From Bacteroidota bacterium (GTDB taxonomy: Bacteria > Bacteroidota > Bacteroidia > Palsa-965): 37,635 nt of DNA. A program made the translations under genes and the position numbers. Positions within the stretch are counted from its first letter, which is position 1, and every line of letters starts with the position of its first letter. Shown one piece after another: positions 25,568 to 35,190 of the stretch. The stretch covers positions 84,423 to 122,057 of the forward strand of contig PLYR01000125.1 in assembly GCA_003153435.1 (NCBI GenBank), in the 5' to 3' direction. Under the pieces are notes generated by a model. It saw only the letters and a list, made by a program, of their open reading frames with translations, was not told the origin of the DNA and ran no database searches.

Positions 25568-27996
25568 AATTTCAAATCAATCCTATGTCAAGTACACCAG
25601 TCCTGAAAGGCAATTTTATTGATACCAGACCAACAGAAGTTCCTGCACAACAAGAAAGTTTCCTGTATATCCGGGCAGCTTTGAATATCCTGAAACGCTA
25701 TTGGTATGTATTTATCCTTTCCATAGCTCTTTTTACAGCCATTGCTTTCTTCATCAACTGGTATCTCGAACCCCTGTATGAAGTCAGTGCTGTCATTCTG
25801 ATAGAAGAGAACAATGGTCCCGTTCCGGATCCTTCCAAAGAATTCATGAAATCGTTTTCCATTTTTACTCCGTCGAGTGATATTCAACAGGAAATTTTGA
25901 AGATGAAGTCATCCGATTTAATTTACAATGCACTGCGCAAGACTCCATCAGCAGTTTCTTACTCCTTTTCAACTGGACTCCTAAAGCGGGAACTTTATTC
26001 GGATCTCCCGTTTAAGGTAGAAACAATCGGGAGTCACTTCCAGCCTCTGGATCTCAAATTCCAGATTCTTCCATTAGGTCATGAACGATACCGCTTGTTT
26101 CCGGAGCATACTCATGATGGGGTTAACCTGTTTGATTATACTTCTGAGAAATCAGGTTTTGTTACCGTTCCTAGCTCGTTTATCAAAGATTTTTCTTCAG
26201 GAGATACCATCTCCAATGGTTTTCTTTCTGTCCGGATTATTGTTAACCCTAAACAACTTGGCACCTTTCCTACGGAATCGAAATTCTTTTTTCAATTCAA
26301 TGATCTTCACAATCTAACCTACGAGTACCAAAAATCTATCCATATAGAGCAAGTCAGTAAAGATATTCAGGCCGCTTCAATAAAACTAAAGGTGGCTAGC
26401 CCACAAAAAGGCATCGATATTATAAATGCGGTAACTGCGGCTTATATCCAACGCAATCTTGATAAAAAGAACCAGGTTGCGGAGAACACCATTCATTATT
26501 TCGACAACCAGTTAACATCTCTGGAAGATTCCCTGAAGCAAGCAGAAGAACGTCTACAGCAATTCCGCTCGGAAAACAAAGTAATGCAGATCGCATCAAA
26601 AACGGATCAGGTTTTCAAAGGAGCCCTGGAACTTGAAAACCAGAAAGCTGACCTGGAGACCAAGCTAAACTATTACAATTATGTCTTCTCGAATCTCGAA
26701 AAAAATAAAGACCATTCAGATATTCTGATCCCTTCTTCTATGGGTGTGAATGATATGGTCTTGTCCGGTCTTATCTCCGAATATCTCAAATTGAATACAG
26801 AAAAAAATAATCTGATAAAAAAGAACATCACGGCAGGTCCCTCCTTCAAAAATCTAAGCATTGAACTGGAGAATCAAAAGACTGCACTCTCTGAAAACAT
26901 TGAATCGCTTATTCAGACCACCAGACTACAACTCAAATCCATTGAGGGCAGGCTCGGAAAAGGGAATGAACAAATAAAGACACTGCCTACAACTGAGCGG
27001 CAACTGGTTGGAATAGAAAGAAACTACAGGCTGAATGACAACCTCGTGAATTACATGTTGGAAAAAAAGGCAGAGGCGCAAGTTGCAAAAGCTTCAAACC
27101 TTTCAAAAAATGACATCCTTGAACCTGCCCGGCTGACCCAGCTCCATCCTGTTTCACCGAATGGAATGATCAATCTGGTGGTTGCCTTAGTTGTCGGACT
27201 TATCCTTCCGTTTACTTTAATTGGGACAGCCCGCACTTTTAACAACAAAGTAGATAATAATCACGCGTTGCAAGAACTTCGCAACCTTCCTTTTCTTGGT
27301 AACATTTGTCACAAGAAAAAAAAGAAGGAATCGCTTGTTTTGGTTGATGAACCAAACTCAGCAGTGGCTGAATCTATTCGTGGAGTAAGGGCTAATCTTC
27401 ACTATTTCCTTCCAGGAAAACAACACAAGCTTATCCTCCTCACCTCTACTAAACCGAACGAGGGTAAATCATTTACATCTTTGAATCTTGCAGTGAGCCT
27501 CGCCCTGCTTGGCCGTAAAACAGTGTTGATGGATTTCGATCTCCGCAAGCCAAATCTTTATCAAAGCCTTCAGTTACCCAATACACTTGGAATAAGTTCT
27601 ATCCTGGAAGATAATGCAGACCTGGACGATGCTATTGTTAAAACTACGACTCCGTTTCTGGATTTCCTTCCGGCAGGTAAGGTTCCTGCTTATCCTGCAG
27701 AGCTGATCAATTCGGGAAAAACAGAAGAGATGCTCCATGAGCTCAAGACCCGTTACGACTTCGTAATACTTGACACCCCGCCGGTAGGTTTAATCAGTGA
27801 AGGACTGGTATTAATGAACCATGCAGATCTGAAGATCCTGGTGGTCAGGCAGGGAGTGACTTTGAAAAAGGAGCTTGCTGCCCTTCTGAATGATTTCGAT
27901 TCGAAAGATGTGCAAAATCTGTGCTGGCTCCTGAATGATGTGGACCCTCGCGACACGCCCTTCGGCAAAAGAAACAGATATATCAATCAGCGCTAA
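25564..27996 (+). CDS. Wzc-like chain-length determinant with BY-kinase domain
   Basis: The 810-residue protein has an N-terminal Wzz domain with helix 1 at about 46-68 (YVFILSIALFTAIAFFI), a long periplasmic coiled coil (about 300-500, with ENQKADLETKLNY), helix 2 at about 535-555, and a cytoplasmic tyrosine-kinase domain with Walker A TKPNEGKS (K635), A' MDFDLRKP (D657, D659) and Walker B VILDTPP (D737). It sets chain length and drives export by autophosphorylation cycles. The tail after the kinase holds only one tyrosine (NRYINQR) instead of the usual cluster, so phospho-regulation may differ. It overlaps the Wza-like gene by ATGA and the flippase follows after 5 bp. Confidence 0.92.
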   Translation: MKFQINPMSSTPVLKGNFIDTRPTEVPAQQESFLYIRAALNILKRYWYVFILSIALFTAIAFFINWYLEPLYEVSAVILIEENNGPVPDPSKEFMKSFSIFTPSSDIQQEILKMKSSDLIYNALRKTPSAVSYSFSTGLLKRELYSDLPFKVETIGSHFQPLDLKFQILPLGHERYRLFPEHTHDGVNLFDYTSEKSGFVTVPSSFIKDFSSGDTISNGFLSVRIIVNPKQLGTFPTESKFFFQFNDLHNLTYEYQKSIHIEQVSKDIQAASIKLKVASPQKGIDIINAVTAAYIQRNLDKKNQVAENTIHYFDNQLTSLEDSLKQAEERLQQFRSENKVMQIASKTDQVFKGALELENQKADLETKLNYYNYVFSNLEKNKDHSDILIPSSMGVNDMVLSGLISEYLKLNTEKNNLIKKNITAGPSFKNLSIELENQKTALSENIESLIQTTRLQLKSIEGRLGKGNEQIKTLPTTERQLVGIERNYRLNDNLVNYMLEKKAEAQVAKASNLSKNDILEPARLTQLHPVSPNGMINLVVALVVGLILPFTLIGTARTFNNKVDNNHALQELRNLPFLGNICHKKKKKESLVLVDEPNSAVAESIRGVRANLHYFLPGKQHKLILLTSTKPNEGKSFTSLNLAVSLALLGRKTVLMDFDLRKPNLYQSLQLPNTLGISSILEDNADLDDAIVKTTTPFLDFLPAGKVPAYPAELINSGKTEEMLHELKTRYDFVILDTPPVGLISEGLVLMNHADLKILVVRQGVTLKKELAALLNDFDSKDVQNLCWLLNDVDPRDTPFGKRNRYINQR

Positions 27997-28001
27997 ACAG
28001 G

Positions 28002-29339
28002 ATGATCTCTAAATATTTAAAATCCGGGAATCCGCGTTCAGTAAGAGCACTCCGAAATATTGCAGGGTCTTTTGTGATCAAAGGAGTGAGCATAGTCATC
28101 AATCTGGCCCTACTGCCTTTGACGATTAACTATCTGAGTCCGACAAAATACGGCGTCTGGTTAACCATCAGCTCCATGCTCGGTTGGATCAATTTTTTTG
28201 ATGTTGGACTCGGCCATGGATTGAGGAACAAACTTGCAGAATCGATTGCCAAAAATGAAACCTCCAGAGCTAAAACATATGTGAGCACCGCTTACTTTTC
28301 CATTGCAGCACTGGTATGTGTCTTGTTTTGCATTTTTCTCCTCATCAATCAATTCCTGAATTGGAACAGGCTTCTGAACATCCCGATTGAAGTTGATGAA
28401 AACCTAAAATCATTGGCCCTCATTCTATTCTCCATGTTTTCAATTCAATTTATTCTTCAACTGATAAATAGCATTCTTTTAAGCAACCAGGAACCTGCAA
28501 AGGTTTCGCTGAATAGTATGCTCTCAAACCTGCTCGTCCTGGTTTCTGTGGCTCTACTGGTCAGATTCACCAAGCAAAGCCTGTTTCACGTAGCACTCGT
28601 TTTTTCTTGTTTCCCCGTTGCAGTGCTGGCATTTGTAAATATTTATTATTTCAGAAACTCTTTCAAGAGTTATGCACCCAGCTTCCGGAGCTTTAATTTC
28701 AGCGCTTTATCCGATGTGCTTAGTTTAGGTGTGAAGTTTTTCGTTATTCAAATTTCAGTCCTGATCTTCTTTCAGACCAGTAACTTACTCATATGCCGGT
28801 TCTTTTCTCCGGAGTATGTAACTCCCTATAACGTGGCTTTCCGGTATTTCGGGATTATAACCATGGTATTCAGTATTATTACCACCCCTTACTGGTCGGC
28901 CTACACTGAAGCTTTTGTAAAACAGGACTACGCCTGGATGCGCAAAACGGTAAAACACCTTTTTTACATTTGGCTTGTTCTGGTACTTGCTTCTGTCTGT
29001 ATGCTTTTTTTATCCGGTTATGCCTATGACTTCTGGGTTGGAAACAAAGTCAAGGTTGATATCCGTATTTCCATCTTCATGATGCTTTATACCGTGATCA
29101 TCAGCTTCGGAAACATCTACATCTTAATACTGAATGGCATCGGCCAGATCAAACTTCAAATGCTCTTTAATGTAATAGGCATGCTTCTGTTTATTCCACT
29201 TGCCTATTATTTCTCACAGATATTGCATTGGGGCATTGAAGGGATCATACTTTCTACAATTATCTGCAGCCTCTATGGTCCGCTTATAGCTCCTTTTGAA
29301 GTAAGACGATTATTAAACAGAGATAGAATGAAAAGATGA
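28002..29339 (+). CDS. Wzx-like lipid-linked oligosaccharide flippase
   Basis: The 445-residue protein has about 12 predicted membrane helices and the start RNIAGSFVIKGVSIVINL, typical of the polysaccharide transporter (PST)/MOP superfamily. It should flip undecaprenyl-linked repeat units across the inner membrane. The stop overlaps the next gene in an ATGA. No specific repeat-unit specificity can be read from it. Confidence 0.88.
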   Translation: MISKYLKSGNPRSVRALRNIAGSFVIKGVSIVINLALLPLTINYLSPTKYGVWLTISSMLGWINFFDVGLGHGLRNKLAESIAKNETSRAKTYVSTAYFSIAALVCVLFCIFLLINQFLNWNRLLNIPIEVDENLKSLALILFSMFSIQFILQLINSILLSNQEPAKVSLNSMLSNLLVLVSVALLVRFTKQSLFHVALVFSCFPVAVLAFVNIYYFRNSFKSYAPSFRSFNFSALSDVLSLGVKFFVIQISVLIFFQTSNLLICRFFSPEYVTPYNVAFRYFGIITMVFSIITTPYWSAYTEAFVKQDYAWMRKTVKHLFYIWLVLVLASVCMLFLSGYAYDFWVGNKVKVDIRISIFMMLYTVIISFGNIYILILNGIGQIKLQMLFNVIGMLLFIPLAYYFSQILHWGIEGIILSTIICSLYGPLIAPFEVRRLLNRDRMKR

Positions 29340-30556
29340 AGACTTCTGGCAGAAATACACACCTCAGAGCCGGAACAGATTATTTCCTGATCGGGGGATT
29401 GATTGCGGTCAGTGGGTTCCCATTCTTTCTGGTGGCCCAGGCTAATTTCATGATCCTCTTCATTATCACCCTATTTGTTTATTTGAAGAGAAGCCTACCC
29501 TTCGATTTTCGGGTGCTTCCAATTGTATTATCGTTCCTGGTGGTCGAAATCCTTCAGTTCATGTTTATCAAGCCCTTTGATCCTGTAATGATTTCAGGGA
29601 CTTTTATCCGGATGTTTTTAGGCTTCTTTATTGTCATGATTTCAGGCCGGAATTTCACTAACTATTACGTCAATATAATTTGCTTTTTTTCACTCGTCAG
29701 TTTTATCTTCTACCCGATCTCTATGCTCTTTCCACCGTTTTTCAATTTCTTTACGGACCATGTCAGTCCTTTTTTTTCTTCTCCTTTCGGAGCCAATGAG
29801 GAGTTTTATGTGGTGTGGCCCACAAATATCCTGTTCTGCTTCCACGAGTGCGTTCTGAATGAATTCAGAAACCCGGGACCTTTCTGGGAGCCTGGTCTTT
29901 TTGCTGTATTTCTGAACCTGGCCCTGCTTTTTCATCTGATTCGGGGAGGAGAACTCTTCAACTGGAAAACATGGGTACTGCTTGTTGCCATCGGAACCAC
30001 TTTTTCCACTGCAGGTTATATTGCTTGTTTCGTACTGCTTTTTTCTTTTTATCTGGTCAGACAAAGCCCTTTGAGGAAAATCGTCTTTTCACTCGTGGCA
30101 ACGCCAATTATTTTATTCCTATACTATTCTCTCAATTTCTTGAGCACCAAGGTGGATGAAAACATAAGTCTGGCTTCTACAACCACCTCATCCCGTTTTG
30201 GCAGTGCCTCTGTGGACCTGGCCGATTTTGCCTCCAGTCCTTATATTGGCTGGGGAAGAGGGGTTATGAGATACGGAGGAAGGACATTTTCCTTTTTTTC
30301 CGAAGAACAACACAGGAACAACAGCGTTACAGATTTACTTGCAACCTATGGCATTTTTCTCTTCATTCTCTTCTTTTTCAGTTATTATCAATCTTTCAAA
30401 TATATGTGCATCAGCTCAGGGTTCTCTTCAAAATTTGCACTCTATGCTTTGCTTGTTGTTCTCACACTTGGCTTCAGCCAGTCTATCTTTTTGAGACCCT
30501 TCTTCTACAGTCTTTTGTTTGTACAATTTGTCTATAAAAAAGAGTTTTCTGCATGA
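29336..30556 (+). CDS. Wzy-like repeat-unit polymerase
   Basis: The 406-residue protein has about ten membrane helices and a large periplasmic loop (about 128-190, with an EPGLFAVFLNL segment: ExGxF), as in Wzy/O-antigen ligase proteins. In this operon, between flippase and glycosyltransferases, polymerase is the most likely role. The assignment is by topology and position; sequence alone would not separate Wzy from a ligase. It overlaps both neighbours by ATGA. Confidence 0.75.
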   Translation: MKTSGRNTHLRAGTDYFLIGGLIAVSGFPFFLVAQANFMILFIITLFVYLKRSLPFDFRVLPIVLSFLVVEILQFMFIKPFDPVMISGTFIRMFLGFFIVMISGRNFTNYYVNIICFFSLVSFIFYPISMLFPPFFNFFTDHVSPFFSSPFGANEEFYVVWPTNILFCFHECVLNEFRNPGPFWEPGLFAVFLNLALLFHLIRGGELFNWKTWVLLVAIGTTFSTAGYIACFVLLFSFYLVRQSPLRKIVFSLVATPIILFLYYSLNFLSTKVDENISLASTTTSSRFGSASVDLADFASSPYIGWGRGVMRYGGRTFSFFSEEQHRNNSVTDLLATYGIFLFILFFFSYYQSFKYMCISSGFSSKFALYALLVVLTLGFSQSIFLRPFFYSLLFVQFVYKKEFSA

Positions 30557-31665
30557 AAGTATTTATTGATATAGGTCACCCTGCACACGTGCATTATTTC
30601 AAAAACTTTATCAGATTGATGGAGCAGAAAGGGCATTCTGTTGTAGTTACGGCAAGAGACAAAGAAGTTACCTTCCAGCTCCTGAATTATTATGAAATAC
30701 CTTATTCTAGCAGGGGGAAGGGCAAGAAAGGATTCTTTGGTAAACTACTTTACATCTTCCGGGCCGATTATATTCTACTCCGCAAAGCAAGAAAAACGAA
30801 ACCAGATCTCTTCCTCAGCTTTGGCTCTCCTTATGCAGCACATACCGCCTGGATTCTGAGGAAGCCTCACATTGCCTTTGATGACACGGATAATAATATT
30901 TTCGAACACATCTTGTATGTTCCTTTTACAAGGGCCATTCTTACCCCTCAGGTCTATCGCCGGCACTATGGAAAAAAGCATATCCGGTTCGACGGTTTTA
31001 TGGAGTTATGTTCCACTCATCCACTCCGCTTTTCAGCAAGCCCAGCCCAGATTGAGCACTCACTTAATTTATCCGAGGGTGAAAAATACATCTTGCTTAG
31101 GTTTGTTTCCTGGGAGGCCAGTCATGATATGGGAATGTCTGGGCTTACTTCCCTAGAAAAACACAAGCTGGTTAAAGAACTTTCTGCTTATGCCCGAATA
31201 ATTATTTCTTCTGAATCAACACTCCCTGTTGATTTGGCCCAATATGCCTACCGCATTCACCCCGCCCAAATGCACGACTTGCTGAGCAGAGCCAGTCTAC
31301 TGGTGAGTGAGAGCCTTACGATGTCTGCGGAAGCTGCCTTTCTGGGCACTCCTACCCTTTGCATAAGCAAAGCCAAAGCCGGAACACTCGATGAAGAAGT
31401 CAGACTGGGGTTGATAGAACTTTTCCGGACCAACGACGGGCTTACTTCCAGGGCTATTGAAATCATGAGTGACACCAAGTCAAAGGCGATCTTTCAAGCG
31501 GCTTCCAAAGAAATAGTGAGCGATAAAATTGATGTGACTGCACTGATGATCTGGGTTGTGGAAAATTATCCCCGCAGCATTCCTATCCTCAGAAAAGATC
31601 CTGATTTCCAGAAGGCCTTCAAACCCGGGCCAAATAATCATCAAATCCTAAACAAATTGACATGA
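30553..31665 (+). CDS. DUF354-family glycosyltransferase-like protein
   Basis: The 370-residue protein opens MKVFIDIGHPAHVHYFKNF, the hallmark of the DUF354 family, which has a GT-B fold related to UDP-GlcNAc 2-epimerase and MurG. The DIGHPAH segment, FSFGSPYAAHTAWI and the C-terminal 'SESLTMSAEAAFLGTPTL' glycine/serine-rich stretch that binds the nucleotide-sugar are visible. It is a probable cytoplasmic glycosyltransferase or sugar epimerase for the polysaccharide. Substrate unknown. Overlaps both neighbours by ATGA, so the middle of the operon is translationally coupled. Confidence 0.82.
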   Translation: MKVFIDIGHPAHVHYFKNFIRLMEQKGHSVVVTARDKEVTFQLLNYYEIPYSSRGKGKKGFFGKLLYIFRADYILLRKARKTKPDLFLSFGSPYAAHTAWILRKPHIAFDDTDNNIFEHILYVPFTRAILTPQVYRRHYGKKHIRFDGFMELCSTHPLRFSASPAQIEHSLNLSEGEKYILLRFVSWEASHDMGMSGLTSLEKHKLVKELSAYARIIISSESTLPVDLAQYAYRIHPAQMHDLLSRASLLVSESLTMSAEAAFLGTPTLCISKAKAGTLDEEVRLGLIELFRTNDGLTSRAIEIMSDTKSKAIFQAASKEIVSDKIDVTALMIWVVENYPRSIPILRKDPDFQKAFKPGPNNHQILNKLT

Positions 31666-32420
31666 GAGATTTCACGTTAGTTGCATACGAAATGCTGCTG
31701 GATACCCTGATTAAAAATGCTTATTCATTCAACACCTTTGAAGATCATTTAACAAAGAGCATAGAGGACAGACAGGTCATTCTCAGGCATGACGTAGACA
31801 AGAACCCCGCTAATTCTCTGGCTACCGCACAGATGGAACATAAACTGGGTATCAGGGCTACCTATTATTTCCGGATTGTCAAAGAAAGCAATCATCCCCA
31901 CATCATTCGTTCTATCGCAGCTCTGGGACATGAAATAGGTTACCATTATGAAGATCTTGCACTTGCACAGGGGAATACAGATAAAGCCTTAATGCTCTTC
32001 GAATCGAATCTTGAATATTTCAGGCAATACTATCCGGTTACTACGATCTGTATGCATGGAAGTCCATTAAGCAAATGGGATAACCGGAAAATATGGGATA
32101 AATACAACTACAAGGTTTTTGGAATTCAGGGTGAACCCTATTTCGAAATTGATTTCGATCGATTCTGCTATCTCACCGACACGGGCAGAAGATGGAATGG
32201 TGAAAAAGTAAGTGTAAGAGATAAAGTCTTGGGCTCTCACAACCCCGGGTTCAAATCAACCTTCGACATCATTCGAGGGATCAAGGCCCTACCCAATCAG
32301 GTCATGATAACCACACATCCCCAGCGCTGGGAAAACAGGTGGCTGCCTTGGGCCGGTGAATGGGTTCTTCAGAATATGAAAAACAAAATCAAACGGGTTA
32401 TCACTACTATATCTAATTGA
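31662..32420 (+). CDS. WbmS-type polysaccharide deacetylase-like protein
   Basis: The 252-residue protein has the HDVDKNPANSL motif (about 39-49; D-x-D metal ligands of the NodB-like fold), LGHEIGYHYEDLA (second metal ligand histidines), CMHGSPLSKWD and a late TTHPQRW motif. This matches the WbmS/polysaccharide-deacetylase-like group found in O-antigen loci, where it acts on sugar N-acyl groups or their derivatives. It is likely a cytoplasmic tailoring enzyme, since it lacks a signal peptide. A second, classical deacetylase appears at 36031, so two different modifications are likely. Confidence 0.75.
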   Translation: MRDFTLVAYEMLLDTLIKNAYSFNTFEDHLTKSIEDRQVILRHDVDKNPANSLATAQMEHKLGIRATYYFRIVKESNHPHIIRSIAALGHEIGYHYEDLALAQGNTDKALMLFESNLEYFRQYYPVTTICMHGSPLSKWDNRKIWDKYNYKVFGIQGEPYFEIDFDRFCYLTDTGRRWNGEKVSVRDKVLGSHNPGFKSTFDIIRGIKALPNQVMITTHPQRWENRWLPWAGEWVLQNMKNKIKRVITTISN

Positions 32421-32423
32421 GCT

Positions 32424-34253
32424 ATGTGTGGAATTGCTGGAATTGTTTCATTAAAAGGAGAGTCGGTTGACCCGAACCAGGTAACCAAAATGCTTCAGAA
32501 AATAAAGCACCGTGGCCCCGATGATGAAGGCTTGTTCCTGGCAGATATGCTCTGTTTTGGACATGTCCGGCTAAGTATCATTGACCTTTCAGTTGCCGCT
32601 CACCAACCAATGGTTAGTTGGGACAAACGATATTCCATTGCGTTCAATGGGGAAATATATAACTATCTGGAATTAAAAAAACAACTTCAGGTCCATTATC
32701 CTTTCTCCACTGCCTCCGATACCGAAGTGCTTCTGGCCGCATATATTGTTTGGGGCGAAAAATGTCTTCACAGACTAAACGGTGATTTTTCATTTGTCAT
32801 CTATGATGCCGCAGAACAAATTCTTTTCGGTGCCAGAGATCGGTTTGGGATTAAACCATTTTATTATTATCAGAATGAAGCTTCCTTCATCTTTTCTTCT
32901 GAAATAAAAGGCATTCTCCCGGTCATTGAGAGGCCTCAGGCTAATTCAAAGTCAATCTTCGAATACCTGGTATACAACCGGACTGATCAAAGCGAAGAGA
33001 CCTTTTTCAGCGGAATTCTCAAGCTTCAACATGGACATCAGATAACCATAAAACGAAACCAGGTACAAATTCGAAAGTGGTATAACCTTTCCGATCATCT
33101 CTCTTACCCAACAGTGACAACACCCTTGGAATACAGAGAAGAGATCAGCAAGTCCCTTCAACTTCGCTTGAGGAGCGACGTGCCCGTTGGTATTTCTCTT
33201 AGCGGCGGAATCGATTCTTCCAGTCTTACCTCCATTCTCTGTAATGATCTTGAACAGAACAGCATGAAAACCTTTTCCTCGGTGTTCGAAAAGGGTAGTG
33301 ATATGGATGAAAGTGAATTCATTGAAAAATTCAGAACACAAGTAGCCGAGATGCATTTTGCTTATCCGAATGCCAGCTCATTCTTTGAAGAATTTGAAGA
33401 ATTTATATCGTCGATGACTGAACCCATTCCAGGAGTAAGCCCTTATGCACAATACAAAGTTATGCAGCTTGCAAAAGGGAAGGTGGTTGTGACGATGGAC
33501 GGACAGGGAGCAGATGAAATGCTGGGAGGTTATAAGTATTTCTTCGGCAGCTATTTCAAGGAACTACTAACAAACATGCAACTGGTCAGCCTGGTAAGAG
33601 AATCGAAAGGATATTTGAAAAAGCATTCTTCAATGACAGCCTTTGGCTATTTCGGGTATTACCTCCTCCCGGCAGGCTTGAAGAAATATACCAGCAAAAA
33701 AACATTCGGGAATGTCTCCTCTGCATTCTATGACCAGCATTTCCGGACATCCACCCTAACGGAAGATCTGTACAATCCGGAAAGTCTGCATGATTTCTTT
33801 CTCCAACATTTCGAATACAAACTGGAGCATCTGCTTAAATGGGGTGATCTTAATTCTATGCACTTCTCCATAGAATCCAGAATACCCTTTTTGGATCATC
33901 ATCTGGTAGAAAAAACACTTTCCATGCCAGCCAGCCAGATCATCCGGGGTGGAGTAAGCAAATATATTCTTAGGGAAGCTGTCAAAGATGTCTTACCCCC
34001 TTCGATTTATAACCGCCATGATAAAAAAGGCTATGGAGTACCTGCGGATGAATGGTTCAGAACCAAAGACTTCAAAAACTATATAGAGGCCATGCTAAAC
34101 TGCCCCAGGTTCGCTCAAAGAGGATATTTTGACATTAAGCAATGTAAGGAAAAATACGCTGCTCATCTTTCAGGTGCAGCCGACTGGTCTAAGGAAATAT
34201 GGAAATGGATTAATCTGGAAGTGTGGTTCAGACAATTTATTGATCCATCCTAA
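32424..34253 (+). CDS. Asparagine synthase-like glutamine-dependent amidotransferase
   Basis: The 609-residue protein is of the AsnB type: Cys2 after the start (MCGIAGIV) as glutaminase nucleophile, GATase motifs HRGPDDEG, HVRLSIID and FNGEIYNY, and the ATP pyrophosphatase loop SGGIDSSS (260-267), plus the downstream GADEMLGGY. AsnB makes asparagine from aspartate; homologues inside polysaccharide loci often amidate uronic acids or other sugars (WbpS-like). Placement in the middle of this operon favours the sugar role, but free asparagine synthesis cannot be excluded. Confidence 0.88.
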   Translation: MCGIAGIVSLKGESVDPNQVTKMLQKIKHRGPDDEGLFLADMLCFGHVRLSIIDLSVAAHQPMVSWDKRYSIAFNGEIYNYLELKKQLQVHYPFSTASDTEVLLAAYIVWGEKCLHRLNGDFSFVIYDAAEQILFGARDRFGIKPFYYYQNEASFIFSSEIKGILPVIERPQANSKSIFEYLVYNRTDQSEETFFSGILKLQHGHQITIKRNQVQIRKWYNLSDHLSYPTVTTPLEYREEISKSLQLRLRSDVPVGISLSGGIDSSSLTSILCNDLEQNSMKTFSSVFEKGSDMDESEFIEKFRTQVAEMHFAYPNASSFFEEFEEFISSMTEPIPGVSPYAQYKVMQLAKGKVVVTMDGQGADEMLGGYKYFFGSYFKELLTNMQLVSLVRESKGYLKKHSSMTAFGYFGYYLLPAGLKKYTSKKTFGNVSSAFYDQHFRTSTLTEDLYNPESLHDFFLQHFEYKLEHLLKWGDLNSMHFSIESRIPFLDHHLVEKTLSMPASQIIRGGVSKYILREAVKDVLPPSIYNRHDKKGYGVPADEWFRTKDFKNYIEAMLNCPRFAQRGYFDIKQCKEKYAAHLSGAADWSKEIWKWINLEVWFRQFIDPS

Positions 34254-34281
34254 ATACTTTGTTATTTAAAACATTAAACCA

Positions 34282-35190
34282 ATGGAACACATTAAAAAGG
34301 TAGCGATCATCATCCCTACCTTCAACCGAAAAGCATATTTGAAGAAACTCTTGCTTCAACTTGCCGGGCAAAATAACCTTCTGAATATTGACCTTATTCC
34401 GGTGATCGTTTTAGATGGTTCCACCGACGGAACTTCTATCATGCTGGAGCGGGAATTCAAAGAAGTTGTTGTTCTCAAAGGACCCGGAAACTGGTGGTGG
34501 ACAAAATCTGTCAACGAAGGTATCAGATATGCCTTACACGCATTTAACCCCGATGCCTTGCTCTTGTTGAACGATGATTCACAGATTGGACCTGAATACA
34601 CCGATTCTCTCGTCAATGCTTTGCAGCTGGCCGGTGATAGAAGTATCATAGGAAGCCTTTCCATTACCGAAAGAGTGCCTCATAGAGTCAGTTTTTCAGG
34701 CATTAAGAGTATAAACTGGTATCTGCTCAAAAAGGAGATCTATCATCCGGGATTTGAATTTCTATATAAAATTCCTGACAAGGGTCTTATTCCTACTTAT
34801 GCATTAAATGGGAGAGGCACCTTCCTAAGGACCTCTCTTTTCAAAGACCTGGGATATCTGAATGAACGTGTTTTCCCTCAATATGGATCAGACGATGACC
34901 TGGCTCTCCGAGCCTGGAAAAAAGGATATCGTGTGATGATCTCCTATTCATGCAAGGTCATTGACCGGACAGAGGAAACATCAAAAGGGTCTGCCCTCAG
35001 GGGCGATAACACATCCGTTTTTATAAAGAGTTTCTTCTCCCGGCATTCTGTGAATTATATTCCCAAGCAGTTGTCTTTTTTTTACTTCCATGGAATAAAA
35101 CTTTTATTACCCTATTACTTCGCCAAGTTCATTCTTGGAACCAGCTTTGCTTATTTTTTTAAATACAAAAAACTAAGACATGAACTATAG
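34282..35190 (+). CDS. Family 2 glycosyltransferase
   Basis: The 302-residue protein has the GT-A fold: VAIIIPTFNRKAYL, DGSTDGT for nucleotide binding, LLLNDDSQI as the D-x-D-like metal site, and a GSDDDLALRAWKKGY motif of the catalytic region (E/D-D). A C-terminal hydrophobic stretch (KLLLPYYFAKFILGTSFAYF) may hold it at the membrane. It transfers one sugar of the repeat unit. Overlaps the next glycosyltransferase by 11 bp. Confidence 0.88.
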   Translation: MEHIKKVAIIIPTFNRKAYLKKLLLQLAGQNNLLNIDLIPVIVLDGSTDGTSIMLEREFKEVVVLKGPGNWWWTKSVNEGIRYALHAFNPDALLLLNDDSQIGPEYTDSLVNALQLAGDRSIIGSLSITERVPHRVSFSGIKSINWYLLKKEIYHPGFEFLYKIPDKGLIPTYALNGRGTFLRTSLFKDLGYLNERVFPQYGSDDDLALRAWKKGYRVMISYSCKVIDRTEETSKGSALRGDNTSVFIKSFFSRHSVNYIPKQLSFFYFHGIKLLLPYYFAKFILGTSFAYFFKYKKLRHEL

